This document shows, one piece after another, positions 22,494-34,733 of a stretch of 64,000 nt of DNA. The notes below the pieces were generated by a model. That model saw only the letters and a list, made by a program, of their open reading frames with translations, was not told the DNA's origin and made no database searches. Each line of letters opens with the position of its first letter. Position 1 is the stretch's first letter. The stretch comes from Didymella arachidicola (Eukaryota > Ascomycota > Dothideomycetes > Pleosporales > Didymellaceae): contig CM050002.1 of NCBI GenBank assembly GCA_016630955.3, positions 1,104,770-1,168,769 of the forward strand, given 5' to 3'. The position numbers and the translations under genes were made by a program.

Positions 22494-24045
22494 ATGAGAT
22501 CCACCCACGTGGGCGCTGGTCGCGCTTCCTTCACTTCTAATTCGAGTGCGCACGACAATGTTTTCTGCTCGATGTTTCCACGACTGCGTTCTTACAACCG
22601 CCTCCGGACGCTCTCTTCCACTCGTCGCCTAGTGATCATATCTGCCTTTATCATTGGCTTTGCTTTAACGGTCATCATGAAGTGGGAGCACATCGTCTGG
22701 CTCGCAGCATGTACAGCAGGTGCCTCTCCGCTATTGCAGTTTGGTCAAGGTGGTACTTTCGACTACCCGGGACTCCGATTTGGCGGCGACGGGAAATTCT
22801 CCATCACCGTGTTCAGCGACATGCATCTTGGCGAGCGTAGGTTCAAGCACTCTAGGGCCTTACAGACCGTACTAACTGCCTCTAGCGGCATGGATCGGTG
22901 CTGGCAAGGGCCCCAAGGCCGACCTGAAGACCATCGGTGTAATCAACTCCGTTCTTGATCATGAGCATTCCAACATGGTGGTCCTCAATGGCGATCTCAC
23001 ATCTTGCGAGTTCGTTGCACCTGATAACGTCACTACTCTCATGGATCAACTCACCGCCCCTCTTGTAGATCGCGAAATGCCTTTCGCCGCCACCTTTGGC
23101 AACCACGACATGTCCAAGACGTGCAGCACGCGTCTCATGTCCGAGCACATGTGGGGCAATATCAAAGGAAAAGATGGCAAAAAACTTTCTTTTACCACTT
23201 CTTCGGTTTCTGGTCCGTACGAGAAGATTGGCACGAGCAACTACTACATTCCCATCTACAGCTCCAGAGGTGGCGGCAATCCGCACTTGTCCATGATGCT
23301 CTGGTTCTTCGACAGTAAGGGTGGACGTGACCTAGCTAAGGTCGACTCCAATGGTAATGACGTGCCCATCGACAACTGGGTCGACGACAAGGTGAGCTCA
23401 GAGCCCTGCATGCGTCCGTGCTAGTCTTCCAGCAGGTTCCTGTGGCACAACTACTGACACACGCCGCAGGTCACAAGCTGGTTTACTCTCACCCGCGACG
23501 CCGTCAACCAGCAGCAGGGTCGTGTTATTCCGAGCCTTGCGTTTGTACACATCCCGCCTCATGCTACACGCGCATACCAAGACAGCAAGCCGAACGCAGC
23601 GACTAGACCTGGTCTCAACGAAGAGCTTATCGGCCACCAAGGCGATGTCTGCGATGGAAACAACGACTGCAACTACTCCGGCGCCGACACGTACTTTATG
23701 AAATCACTTGTCGAAACTGAAGGCCTACTGGGGGTCTTCTCTGGTCACGATCATGGCGTCGATTGGTGCATGAAGTGGTCTGAGGACCTGCCCGATAATT
23801 CACCGAAGAATGGAAACGGCTTGAATTTGTGCTTCAATCGTCACTCTGGCTATGGCGGCTACTCCGACTGGGCTCGTGGAGGTCGTCAGATCACGATCTA
23901 CGAGACCAAGCTTGGTGGTGACAACGCTATAGACACCTGGATTCGCTTGGAGGACGGCAGCATATCTGGCCATGTGGCCCTCAATTCTACATTCGGGCAG
24001 GACCAATACCCTACCGTTGTAGCGCTCAAGAGTACTGGCTTGTAG
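22494..24045 (+). CDS. Calcineurin-like metallophosphoesterase, Dcr2/Sia1-like, with N-terminal membrane anchor
   Basis: Three exons (22494-22836, 22886-23391, 23470-24045) with introns of 49 and 78 nt give 474 aa. A hydrophobic segment near residues 46-62 (LVIISAFIIGFALTVIM) suggests a signal anchor. All metallophosphoesterase metal-binding motifs are present in order: SDMH, NGDL, FGNHD and SGHDHG, plus a distal RH in NRHSGYGG. The overall arrangement (IVLNGDLTSCE-like, HIPPH before GHDHG) resembles yeast Dcr2/Sia1 phosphatases. Dcr2 has been linked to Sic1 dephosphorylation and to down-regulation of the unfolded protein response. A downstream Met at residue 27 (MFPRLR) is a possible alternative start. 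Substrate unknown. Confidence 0.85.
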
Positions 24046-27000
24046 GAGAAGTCGGCTCTGGCAGCTTCGAAGGCTTCCAATCTGTTAAATGCAATCAGGG
24101 CTGGGCGTGAGCAGCTTGCAAAACTATTCTCGAAACAGATGGACCAAGGCTTATGACTTACGCAAGGAGCTACGCTTTTAATGTACTGACAGCTACCGGT
24201 TGTCTACATTATGACAGCCATGTACCAGACAAATCAAATGTACACATCAAGCTTTTCTGCACTAAACTATTTGCGAAGTGTACTAGGTACCTTCTAGCTG
24301 ACATGGAGATTGAGACATGATTCAGCGCAACTTCAGAAATCAAGCGCCACATTGAGAGGCACGGATACGTTGTGATGTTAAGATATGACTGAATACACTG
24401 GCTGCATCCTGGAAGCTGGCTGATCCCAGGTGCAACATCTGCTGCTTCCTGGACCCCGGAGACATCTCACTACCGTTCAAGCTCAGTGTGAAGAACACTC
24501 TACCCCTTCGCAAGTGAGGCGGGCATTGCCACTTGATACAGGGAACAAAGGCACCCCAGTGAGACTTCCAAGGTCACACGAAAGTCGAGAACAACAAGCA
24601 GAAATGGTAGAAATGAAAGACTCTCGTGCGTGTGAGAATCGGCATGTTCTAAAATGCCCGGACTGAGATATCTGATCAATCCATGGATGGCAAAGGACGC
24701 AACTTCGTTCGGCCTACGTCTGCGCGTTGGAGCTCGGCGGTGCGAGAAGCCTTGCTGGAGGGCTGTTCTCTCCTCTTAGATGATCTCTCGGTAGCATAAT
24801 CTTACGCCAAATTTGCGTGCAATCCTTAGGCACGATACTTGCAATGAACTAACTATCGAGCAGATACTTGCAATGGACTCACTATCAAGCAGGTCAGCCA
24901 TTCGTAAAGCATTCCGCGTACACTCCCTCCTCAACTGCCGGAGCGGTACATGTGCCAGTGATATTATTTTCTACGAGCTGGAAGGATGGAAAACCGAGTA
25001 TACGCGTATCCAACAATGCTTTTCCAAACAGTACGGTAGTTTTGTGCAGGATTGTCGGTCGCATGTAAAATCCAGTATGTCCACGGAGGCATTCGGCAGC
25101 TCAAAACTATCCTTACACCTCACTTTGTACGCCTCGAGTAGTATCCTTTCTGACTACTACACTGTTCGATTTAGCTATGCCATTACTGGCCGGGCGCCAG
25201 CTCGACCGCCGTGTCGATGCACTCATCAAGAGTGTCGGCGAGATCTACGTCAGCGCCGTCACGAACTGTGCGAAGATCAAGAACGGCAAAATGGAGACTG
25301 CTCTATTCCAGGACTTTGGTCAGGTGACGAATGGATACCTCATGAAGCCCAGTGGGGCCAGACAACACCCAGCCCGAGCCAGCGTAATCTTGGTCTGGCC
25401 GACGATTTTAAGGCGATAGGCCGTCAAGCACAAGAGCATATACGGTCACCACTTAGTCTGAGGTAATGACCTACAAACCTGGGTAACGCGCGTTGATAAC
25501 AAGGCTATACTCACCAAAGTCATCCATAATCACATCCAGAATGTCATGGCCGGCCCAAACGGCTGATGGAGGGATAAATCAGGGCCTGAAATGTGGTTAG
25601 CGAGGTCATCGGCGATGATGGCAACATCAAAAACACTCACTCTGAATATCCACGACTACAACCTTGAAGATAACACTTTTGGCCAATACAAAAGCATGCT
25701 CGAGTATGTCAAGAAGTGACTGGCCGAAGAGAATTCAACCGACATCATTGGCTGACGAACACACATCAAGCTCAACGAGCGTGTGATTCACCACCATCTC
25801 CTTGCAAAACACTCATGCTTGACGCGCAGATGGTGCCGATAGCTTGGGGATCGCACTGACAGAGCTCGAATTCCTCGGGCCTGGCACTTCCACATACTAG
25901 AAGGCTGTATGAGCCTGCTACAACGTTCCTGGTCGCGCCGATGTCACGTCTTGGGAGGTGAAAGATGAGCGATCCCAACGAGTCCACACTAGGCAAGGCT
26001 CTGTCCAAGCAGAACGACGACCCTAAGAGCGCGAATTATCCGATCGCGGTTACAGCTTCTGAAGAAGTCATAGACGATCGATTGATGTACATATCCTCAA
26101 AAATATCTGTTGGCATAAACACTGGAGCCACACAAGCTGCGCAAAATGCGAAAGCCGAGCGTGACGGCCCCGAAGCGCGTCATATGCCATCAATAGTTGG
26201 ATGTCCCAGTCGGGACACGTTGGAGTAGAAAGAGATCTCGTTCATCACAGTTGAGAGATTGCAACTCTGTGTCCATGTACTAATTCTGCGATTCTTGTGC
26301 GGAAAACTCTATAGCTCACCCTGCTCCTGGGCTGACAGAGTGGGCCTGAAAATAATCTGCATCGCAAATGAGCTTTTCTCTTCCAAGAGTGCCGTGGAAG
26401 CTGTTGCTGACTTACATAGATGGCGTCGTTGCCTTCATTCCTCCATTCTTTGCCCTGAGCATCGCAAAGAGCCTGGCTACCGCAGACACTAGTGCCTCTG
26501 CTGGAGCCCCTCAACTCTATCTCTGTATGCACGGGTCCTGTAGACCACCGACTATCTGTAGAGCCGGACCAGGACCTCCCTTCTACGTTGTAAGACACAC
26601 CCCAGCGACTCTCTTGCCAGTAACACAACCCATCATCGTCGACTTCGACGTCTCCCAAGCTACTGCAAGTGATGCCTTGCTGTGTCACGTACGTAGAGAC
26701 GTTTTTACCTTTTCTCTTCATGCAAGCATCGGTAGATTGACCGGCGGTCCATTTGACGATCTAGCCATTTCCAGAAACTTCATTCGGCTGGTGAACGCAT
26801 ACCTTCACCTCAGACTCTTATTGCCGCATCAGCTGTACGATATCTTAGTTATCCACCAGGGATACTTACTTCCTTTTGAAGTTTCTGTCAGCTGCAACGA
26901 AGAAACGCTTACACAAAGGGCCAATGCGGTTGTGAATCTTATGATGTGAAGGTGATTGAGAAGGATGTTAGGGCTTGCTTGAGAAGAGTAGAGGTGCGGA

Positions 27001-28156
27001 CACGAACTATTAATTTTGTTCAAAGAAGCCGTGTCTTGCACAAGGAAGGCATGGATGGGCGACTATAGCAACTACTACTACGCCAGTATGTGCAGATGCC
27101 ATCTGTTGCTCCAGCCGAGGTGTCCCACATGGTTCTCCGCGGGTCGCGCACGCTCGGCGTTTGCCTTCTCCGGACTGAGATGCAGGTGCGACTGTGATGC
27201 GGGTCGTGTGTATTCGGCGACGCCAACTCCGGTGGAAAAGTCGATGCGGGGCTGGCTGCGCTAAGTCGACGTGGCGGCTCGGTGCGGGAGCGGGATGGGT
27301 GAGGTTGGCATGCGGTTGGCTGCTGGCGTGCACGAGGCTGAGAGCGACTTGACCACACCAGGAACTTTCCCAGACGTCTCGGAAAGCTTCAGCTGGCCAC
27401 AAACACACTAAGAAATCCCGTGTGCTTTACATCTCCCGTCACTGCCTATTGCGGTTGCGTCCTACCCGATCCAGCATTATAGACTCGCGACGCTTCGTGG
27501 CAATTCCCAGAACTGGCTCTCGTATACGCAGGAATATCACGCATCGTTCGAATGCAGCTCTTGAGGCTGGCGTCCTAAGCTCTGGAACTGAGCTAGTTCC
27601 TATGTTATCGTGCCCGTGGTCGAAAAACTTCTCTCAGACAGCTAGCCTGCAGCCAACCTATAATCATTCTCGGTCAGCGAAGGTGGCGGCCACCATTGCC
27701 TTGCCCTGACTGGCGTCAAATACCTCAGCTAACAATACTCTACAATTCCTTTAGTCCAACCAACGTTGACCTGACTAGGCTGTGCTACTGCAGATCTCGA
27801 TAGCCGAACAGTCTGGACATGTCTGAAGACCTCAAGTGCTGCGATCGCAATTAATGGAATACAGCTCAACGCGCGCGTGTCGGCAGTGCGGATAGATGGA
27901 AACCTCGTTCACTCCGTGTCGGCCTCAGCACGCCCGATAACTTTCGCCTAGAGTCTCTGTATGGCGTATGTGTGTGTGAAGTATCTGTTCCAGATCAGCC
28001 CAGTTGTGAACAATTCATGCAGGCCTCGAATTCGCTGAGACCGCGCTGCTCTAGTATAAGAGTTCAGCCTGTGATTGTGGTTCGAATCAAGTTTTCGATA
28101 GCATTTGAGGTTACTTTAGGCCAGCTACACGTGATCCGAACACTTTCAGAGCCAGA
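24046..28156. other. 4.1-kb region with possible decayed coding fragments, no confident gene
   Basis: No recognisable full gene. Two stretches have moderately protein-like open frames. One is around 25170-25440 on the plus strand, in two overlapping frames with repeated switches, as expected of a decayed gene. The other is 26368-26949 on the plus strand (separate entry). The rest is noncoding-looking sequence with frequent stops in all frames. Confidence 0.4.
26368..26949 (+). CDS. Possible hypothetical protein, weakly supported
   Basis: A 193-aa open frame with no family I recognise. The second half (about residues 70-190) has a balanced, globular-looking composition with Leu/His/Arg-rich segments such as RLVNAYLHLRLLLPHQL. 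The first half is less convincing. An antisense frame (26245-26721) is about as long. It could be an exon of a decayed gene or chance. Confidence 0.2.
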   Translation: MSFSLPRVPWKLLLTYIDGVVAFIPPFFALSIAKSLATADTSASAGAPQLYLCMHGSCRPPTICRAGPGPPFYVVRHTPATLLPVTQPIIVDFDVSQATASDALLCHVRRDVFTFSLHASIGRLTGGPFDDLAISRNFIRLVNAYLHLRLLLPHQLYDILVIHQGYLLPFEVSVSCNEETLTQRANAVVNLMM

Positions 28157-29920
28157 ATGGCTTCCATCCAAGACGACTACTCGTGTTATATCACCATTGA
28201 GAATGAATCAAACTCAGACTTCCTCTTAGCAGATTTTGGGATCGATGATAACGAGGGCACATGGCCTTTGTACCAGCCGTTCAACACCATCGAAGCCCAT
28301 TCAACTGGAACAGTACATCTGAAAGACCGCCTGGGTCAGTAGCTATGCATGCAGCCAGAGAGACGACATTAACGTATATTAGGTGCTGACGGCTCAAAAG
28401 GCTGGGTGCTGTATGAGGTGAAGGTTGGCGATCGAGCGGAGCAGTTTCAGCTGAGGTTCAGAGACCCCACTGGCTGGTCGAAGAATCATTTCGAATCGCG
28501 TTCGAGCAATAACGGTCGACTGAACATAGAGGTCAAGAATTGGGAGTCTAGAGGCCATCCTTTCTTCGGTAAATCTATCCACTATTTCATGATCACGGCT
28601 GACTTTACTCCTTCAGTCACAGTCGTGGTTCGGACCAACCCGCACGCGTTGACTGCCTCGACTATAATACCGAGGCACGCTGATCAGCAGTCTGACGCTT
28701 TTGCCGGTGATGACATGCACGCCAGTTTCGAGATTGGGTTCGACTATCCTGGGCCGGGAGAGAAGCATCCCATCCATGCGAACATTGCTATCGCGGCGTT
28801 TCTCAACTCCTCGGTCGTGTTCCCCAAAGCTACGACATACAACAATCTAAATCACAAGCAGTGGGAGTACTTCTGCGGTATGATCTGGAACGATGACCCA
28901 GAGTGTCTTCTGGTTCGAGAAGTCAACCGACGATAACCGCTTGTTTGGCATCGGTGCCGACTGATACCAGAAGTTCAAGCTCGGCGACGCGAAATGCATG
29001 ACCCAGAGATCCCACTTTGGCGATCTCCAATTCCTTCACGCGATGGGCGCCGCAGACGGTGAGATGCTACATACCACGCGTGAACGTATGCTCCAATGGA
29101 TGGGAGTCATGTACAAGCTCTCTTGCGGCAATCAGGGCGTGTCGGAAGATCAGCACCTTCGCGAGCACTTCGACGACTCTATGTTCAATCGCGAGACCGA
29201 TCCGTCTGGCGGAACGACAGACCAGAGTATAGAGGTAGTAACATTCCGCTGCGAGCATTGGGCATTTGCATGCATATGATGCAGGATTCTTACGCCATGG
29301 GCAATGTGCAAAGGAGACTCCTGAATCGGTGGGACTTTGAGCGCCGTGATAAAAATGGTTATCTTGTTTTCAAGCCGGGGGCCTGGGCTCAGTGGGGTCC
29401 CATAGTCTCTTTCCATACCTACGGTACCCAGGATGAAGACAGTCACTCTTTCTATGATGGGTTGGAGGGAGCACACGTCCCGAATCCGAGGGACATTGGA
29501 TCATTCAACCGATTGCTCGGTGCACGAGATGCCATCAAAGCTTGCATCTTGCTCATCAATGCTTTCGCACGCAAGCAGTCGTGGTCGGAGCTCCGACTGG
29601 AGATGGAGACTAGAGTGTTTGCCATTGATCCGAATGCAAAGCCCTGCAACTCGGCGGTCGACAACTCTATCCCAGGTCTTGATTATGCGTATGCTGAAGA
29701 AACGTACCGTGCTCCCGGGGGGACAACACACTACACTGGGCTGGCTGAGAAAAGATTGCTTCTAGATCCTGAAGCCGGTATACATATGGGCGCTGTCATG
29801 CAGCAACACGGAAAGATGAAGTGGCTACGTCGCCTTGTGCTGACGCTCACCGTTCTAGTCATCTTTCTCCTCGCCATGTGGCTGAAGGACTGCCTTTCTG
29901 GTAATCAGACTCACGTGTGA
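28157..29920 (+). pseudogene. Broken gene: beta-sandwich N-domain plus zinc-phospholipase/S1-P1-like domain and C-terminal membrane segment
   Basis: Exon 1 is 28157-28334; a 48-nt intron (28335-28382) leads to exon 2. The first ~170 residues resemble a small beta-sandwich of the aegerolysin/crystal-like type (ITIENESNSDF..., GSKGWVLYEVK); this is a weak call. The later part has GDLQFLHAMG and LGICMHMMQDSYAMGN, like the zinc-site segments of the S1/P1 nuclease-zinc phospholipase C fold. A membrane segment ends the frame. Three breaks are seen. The frame shifts near 28905-28915 by one base, the continuing frame has a TGA at 28962-28964 directly before YQKFKLGD, and the frame shifts again near 29232-29242. 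A 50-nt intron, 29233-29282, could repair the last shift but would remove the HMMQD motif, so I favour a pseudogene. Confidence 0.55.
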
Positions 29921-30144
29921 GTTTGGACAAAGATGTTCAAGCGCTACAACAAGAGTGGCTTTTATAGATGCGCTAGCTCTAGGCATGCACAACTACTTTC
30001 GGCGCAAGATTGAATACGAGTACGATATATACTGGGAACGGGAAAGTGATGGGCCTTGCTCTGGTCGAAAAGGAGGCGTCTGTAAGATCAAGCCGTGTCG
30101 AGCATTCGATCGTGGCCACGTCGCAGCTACAACCCAATTCGAAA

Positions 30145-31047
30145 CTAAGCAAAGCCAAAGAAGTTCATGTCGTCCGCACCCCTGATGGGTACAGTGTGTC
30201 CAACACTCTGTGCGTAGATACCCTGAACAGAGTCACCGTAGATAGTTTTGGTATAGCCGCTCTGAGGGGTGTTGGCTTGTGTGCTCTGCGGCGAGTTGTA
30301 ATTGTAGCCGAAGACACCGGACCACTCCTTCATAGTCTCCTGGTAATTCTGGGGAAGAAGGGTTGTATCCGCGCTGCCGTGGTAGATCTGCATCTTGGGG
30401 CGAGCACCGGCGTAGCTGGGGTACATGTTCTTGACAACGTTCGCCCAGGCCTGAGGAGTAGCAATAGAGTTGCCCTGGGAGCAAGTGCTGTTCCAGGCAT
30501 CAACCGCACCAGAGGCAGAAACGAAGCAGCCAGCAGGTACGCCAGAGTATACGATGGCCGCCTTGAAAATGTCAGGGTAGGTGGCAGCCATGACATTGGT
30601 CATCATGGCGCCACTGCTGGATCCAGTTACGAAGACCTTGGAGGAGTCGACTTTGTACTGCGAGACTGTCCATTTAACCATGTTTGCGATGGTATTGCTG
30701 TCTCCGCCTCCGTTGTGAGTCAGAGTTGCCTTGCTGCTCACATCCCAGCAGGTACCGGAGTGAGGAGAGCTAGGGTAGATGACAATGAAGCCGTACTGCT
30801 CTGCGAGCTTTGCATAAGGGCTGCCGGTGTAGTAGGCCTGCGCCGTGCCGGTGCAGTAGTGGATGGCAACGATGACTCCAGGAGAGGCCGCCAGCTTCTT
30901 TGGCACATAGATGTAGAATCCGGCGTTGGTTGGCGCAGTCCCGAAAGACGTGACATGTGACAGCTGGCCAGGTGTTGGCGCACGCTTCCCAAGAGTAGCG
31001 GCGGCCGCCATGGAAAGGAACGAAGTGAGAGTGGGGAGGAAGCGCAT
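30145..31047 (-). CDS. axeA: Secreted acetylxylan esterase, carbohydrate esterase family 1
   Basis: Intact 300-aa single-exon gene. An N-terminal signal peptide (MRFLPTLTSFLSMAAAATLG) is followed by a short propeptide-like KRAP. The alpha/beta-hydrolase body has the CE1 nucleophile motif GSSSGAMM, the IVAIHYCTGTAQ oxyanion-side segment, IYHGSADTTL with the likely catalytic Asp, and SVGHTVP with the catalytic His. Cys pairs are as in Aspergillus AxeA. The enzyme removes acetyl groups from xylan, aiding plant hemicellulose breakdown outside the cell. There is no C-terminal cellulose-binding module. It lies convergent to the broken gene at 28.2-29.9 kb. Confidence 0.93.
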   Translation of the reverse strand: MRFLPTLTSFLSMAAAATLGKRAPTPGQLSHVTSFGTAPTNAGFYIYVPKKLAASPGVIVAIHYCTGTAQAYYTGSPYAKLAEQYGFIVIYPSSPHSGTCWDVSSKATLTHNGGGDSNTIANMVKWTVSQYKVDSSKVFVTGSSSGAMMTNVMAATYPDIFKAAIVYSGVPAGCFVSASGAVDAWNSTCSQGNSIATPQAWANVVKNMYPSYAGARPKMQIYHGSADTTLLPQNYQETMKEWSGVFGYNYNSPQSTQANTPQSGYTKTIYGDSVQGIYAQSVGHTVPIRGADDMNFFGFA

Positions 31048-32434
31048 GCTGAATATTGTTCAATGGATGTGGTGATCAAAGCCGGTCTCTGAATGCTTCT
31101 TGGCGACGTGTCGGCGCACTCATATACATTCTCGAATCGGTCCTACGTAATTCGACTTCAACCACGTAAGGAGTCCTTTAACCCCACATGATCTATGTAA
31201 AACAAACATCTCCACTGCGCAAAGTGGCTCAATTGTCTTAAACGGTACGAGCTCGTTTAACTCAGGAGCGTAAGGCTTCTTATAGGTCGTTCGAATTCGA
31301 ATTCAACCGTGATTTTGCCTGATCAGCTAAGTCGTTCGTTGCGGCTACCTGCTCCCGCGGCGCTTTGATGTTTCGACAATATAATGTTCGTAAGAAGTTC
31401 GACGCAATAAACGAGTAATGCCAAAACATTCATTTCCGGGCGATCATGCGTGCGCATCTTCGTCCTTGACGTGGCCATCTTGAGTTTCGATCCTTTGGTC
31501 CATTTAAGGAGAGATTGTTCTCTTATGAAGAAAGCACTTATATGCGACAGCGTCCCTCGCCTAGGTCGTGCCTTCCAGCATGAGTTCCATATCCTTTGAA
31601 CAGTGTTATGCTAAGTGAGGCTCGTGCTGTTACGACGAGCGCAGGAACACTGTGTTCAGAGCGTTTTCACGCCTGTTATCTCCATGGAAGACTATCGTTG
31701 CATCAGCTGTTTGACGTGGCGGGCAACACAACTGGCTTCAATGAGTGTGCCAAGGCCGCAACACCAATGTGTGAAATCAGTATGCTGAGCCTAGAAACTT
31801 TGAGCGAAGATCACCATGTGCTTATACCGTCAACATATAAAAATTAAAGCTTGCCATCTACGAACCCGAACACCCAGCGAACACAGCTCCAGACAAGCTA
31901 ACATCAGTAGCTCAGTGCTGTTGCCTAAGGTCGCGCAGAGGATTTGCGGAGTCGGATCGGAGGGTGTTGCTGGTGAACGCAGCAAATCGTGTCGCAAAGC
32001 TTGACATCGGGTCAGAAGCATACCCCGAGCCGTTGTGGTGCTTATGTTCTTACAACCAATCAGGGGGTACTTCTGGCGCCGCAAAGCTTTTAACGTATCC
32101 AAGCCAACTTGCATCGTCGTCCCTCAGGATTTTGAGCGGCCGTTCGGTGTTCGTCAGGCAACCACGATGGGCGACAGCTTCACGATTCTGGCCGGACTCG
32201 ATGACGTCACAGGCTGTGATTGGTTAGCATGCCGCCACGAAGAAGACGCGAACAAACACCGCGATGCGGGCGATTCGGACGTCTCGGGCTCAGCGTCGAA
32301 TGGACGGACTTTCGGGGTTTCCTAGCTCAATTGCGCATAACTACCTGGAGCAGATAAGTAAGAATTGCGCCCGGCTTGAGAATATTATAGCAATCGTCAG
32401 ACCTTGATTGAAGATCCATCGCCGCGAGAGCATC
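31048..32434. other. Intergenic region upstream of the esterase and the monooxygenase
   Basis: About 1.4 kb between two divergent genes, expected to hold both promoters. I see no conserved coding sequence. A short TTCGAATTCGAATTC repeat sits near 31290-31304. Confidence 0.45.
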
Positions 32435-33867
32435 ATGTCGCAACAACCTTTGAACATTCTCATATCTGGTGGAGGTATCGCTGGTGCTTCGCTGGCATTC
32501 GCACTCGCCCGTCAGCCTGGCTTCAAGATGCAACCCAACATCACTCTCATCGAAAAGGCTCCATCACCCCGCACGACAGGACAGGCTGTAGACATTCGAG
32601 GGTCAGGTAAACGATTTTCGAATCTGTCAGTAGGCACACATTGACACCTTGAAGGAGTAGACGTGATCACCAAACTTGGCCTAGAGCCTGCGATCAAAGC
32701 CCGACACACCTCGGAGACGGGCATCTCCTTCCTGGATTCCAAAGGTGTTACGGCAGCGATCTTTCCTGCCACTGGCGATGCCAAAAATCAAGGCGCAAGC
32801 AGCGAGTACGAGATTTTGCGAGGCGACCTAGCTGGTCTGTTGCTTGATGGAGTCAACGAGGCAAAAGAGAAGGGAGCGAGAGTTAATCTTGTCTACGGTG
32901 AGTCCATTGATAATTTGGAAGAGCGCGGTGACGGGTCTGGCGTAGACGTCTACTTCACCAATGAGAAGGTCAGCAACCAGAAGTTTGACGTCGTCATTGG
33001 TGCAGACGGCATTGCAAGCAAGACCCGCAGCTTGGTATTCGGCAAAGCCGATCTGAAGGAACACATCAAACCGTCTGGCCTTTATATTGCCTTCTTTTCG
33101 ATCCCACGAATCCCTGAGGATGACTCGCTTTGGCGATGGTGTCAGATACCACCTGTATGTGAAATGTTTGTAAGGAATCGTTGAGTGCAGACTGACCAGT
33201 AACAGGGCTTGGCTATGCACCTCAGACCGCATTGCAATAAGAAGACGATGGGTGTGTACCTGACGATCTGCCACTCAAAACAAGACTATTTGCCAGAGCT
33301 GGAAGATGTTATTCATTCAGATACCGCTACACAGAAGAACTATCTCCGTCAAAGGTTCCAGAACGTTGGGTGGCAAAGTGAACGCTTCCTCGATGGTATG
33401 GATGCGACTGATGATTTTTACATGTCACATTGGTAAATCTTGCACGAACACATGCATGCAACGTTGCTGACGAAGACAGGTGCCGAGTGGTGACACCGAA
33501 GTACACGAAGGGTCATTGCGTAATCCTTGGAGACGCTGCCTTCGCGACTATGGGCATTGGTACAAGTCTAGCAATGACTGGAGCGTACTGCATAGCTGGA
33601 GAGCTGTCAAAATTAGAAACTGCGATCCAGGTCCCGGATGCGTTGCAGAAGTACGAGGATCTGGTGCGGCCGTATATCGAGAAGACCACGAACCCTATGG
33701 GTCGCAGTGTGGGCATGCAGATTGCCAATCCCCAGACCGCATGGGGCGTATGGGCGTTCCAGATGGTACTTAAGATCGTCACACTCTTAAAGATACCACA
33801 GCTAATGATGCATTTCTTTGGCGGCGGTGGCAAAGAGGAATGGACAGTGCCAGAGTACGGCTGGTGA
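32435..33867 (+). CDS. FAD-dependent monooxygenase, PHBH/TetX-like
   Basis: Four exons (32435-32606, 32655-33154, 33206-33432, 33480-33867) with 47-51 nt introns give 428 aa. The Rossmann FAD-binding motif GGGIAG is near residue 12 (ISGGGIAGASLAFALA), followed by the LIEKAP acidic strand end and the Arg-containing segment before the DG motif (VVIGADGIASKTR). The second FAD motif, ILGDAAFAT(M)G(I)G, is near residue 315, and TMGIGTS is typical of aromatic hydroxylases. Such enzymes hydroxylate aromatic or polyketide substrates using NAD(P)H and O2. A hydrophobic C-terminal segment (WAFQMVLKIVTLL) may be membrane-associated. Next to a methyltransferase, an SDR and a Zn2Cys6 regulator, a role in a small specialised pathway is plausible. 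Confidence 0.88.
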
Positions 33868-33994
33868 CCGAAATCTTGATGGATGATCAACTCGTCCACC
33901 GTAAAGGATCTCACGACTCTCAGCTCATTCGATAGCCTTCATTCAGTCCATTAATACCCCCATAATTTAGCTCTGATGACGCTGGACTGGTCTT

Positions 33995-34733
33995 CTACGC
34001 CACCCGTGGGGCATTCTTTTGCTCAGCCAACAGCCAGACAAAATTTGCATCTCCTGTGACCTGCTTCGTCTCCCTGTATAGGATCTCAAACCCTGCCTCC
34101 TCCAGTATTTTCACGCTGCCAGCTTCACCCCAGCTGCTCCAGTACATCCAGCCCTTTTCCTCGTCAAGCCAATTCTCCATGATTGTGGTTTCGGATTCCT
34201 CCACTGCAAAGTTGGCAAGCAGCAGACCACCGGGTTTCAGCCAGCCGGCAATCATTCTGACCAATTGGGTCTGCTCTTCGCGAGGTAGATGAATGATGCT
34301 GTAAAAACCCGTCACCACCTCGAAAGACTGGTCAGGGAACGACAAAGCCAACATGTCACCTTCTACAAGAGTAAGACGGTCTCTATATTCAGACAAGTTC
34401 CGGCGGGCGAGGTCGAGTTGGGATGTCGATAGGTCGTTCCCGGTGACATGGAAGACAGGCTCTTTCACGTCTAGGAGGTACTTTGTGGCTGGCACGCCAG
34501 CACCACAGCCGAGCTCAAGGACTGTCACTGACTCGCCAGGATGTGGCTTCAGATGGGAGAGCAGTATGGCGAGGTAGTTGATTCTGACCGGATCGTCCGG
34601 CTTGGTGAACACAGCATTGTACTTGTCTGCTATGGCGTCGTAGGCAGCCTTGAGGCGGACCTTCATGCCTTCGGGTACTGCCGAATCTTAGCACTGACTC
34701 TTTAGTATCAGCGACCATACCTTTGTCTGACAT
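33995..34733 (-). CDS. Class I SAM-dependent methyltransferase
   Basis: Two exons, 34733-34721 and 34677-33995, with a 43-nt intron (34678-34720), give 231 aa. A start at the internal Met at 34666 (223 aa) is the simpler alternative. Motif I is VLELGCGAGVPAT, followed by an acidic loop (GNDLSTSQLDLAR), EGDMLALSF (motif II region) and LKPGGLLLANF (post-motif). These are the signatures of small-molecule methyltransferases of the UbiE/type-11 group. It is convergent with the monooxygenase (127 bp between stops) and divergent from the SDR. Substrate is not predictable. Confidence 0.85.

Noticed and set aside
25170..25440. Overlapping plus-strand frames suggesting a gene
   Set aside because: No family recognised and repeated frame changes; kept only as a possible decayed fragment.
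28060..28110. GGTTCGAATC resembling a tRNA B-box
   Set aside because: No A-box at the right distance and no acceptor-stem pairing.
29233..29282. 50-nt GT-AG intron that would repair the second frame shift of the broken gene
   Set aside because: It would delete the conserved-looking LGICMHMMQ segment, and the earlier shift and TGA remain, so a pseudogene is favoured.
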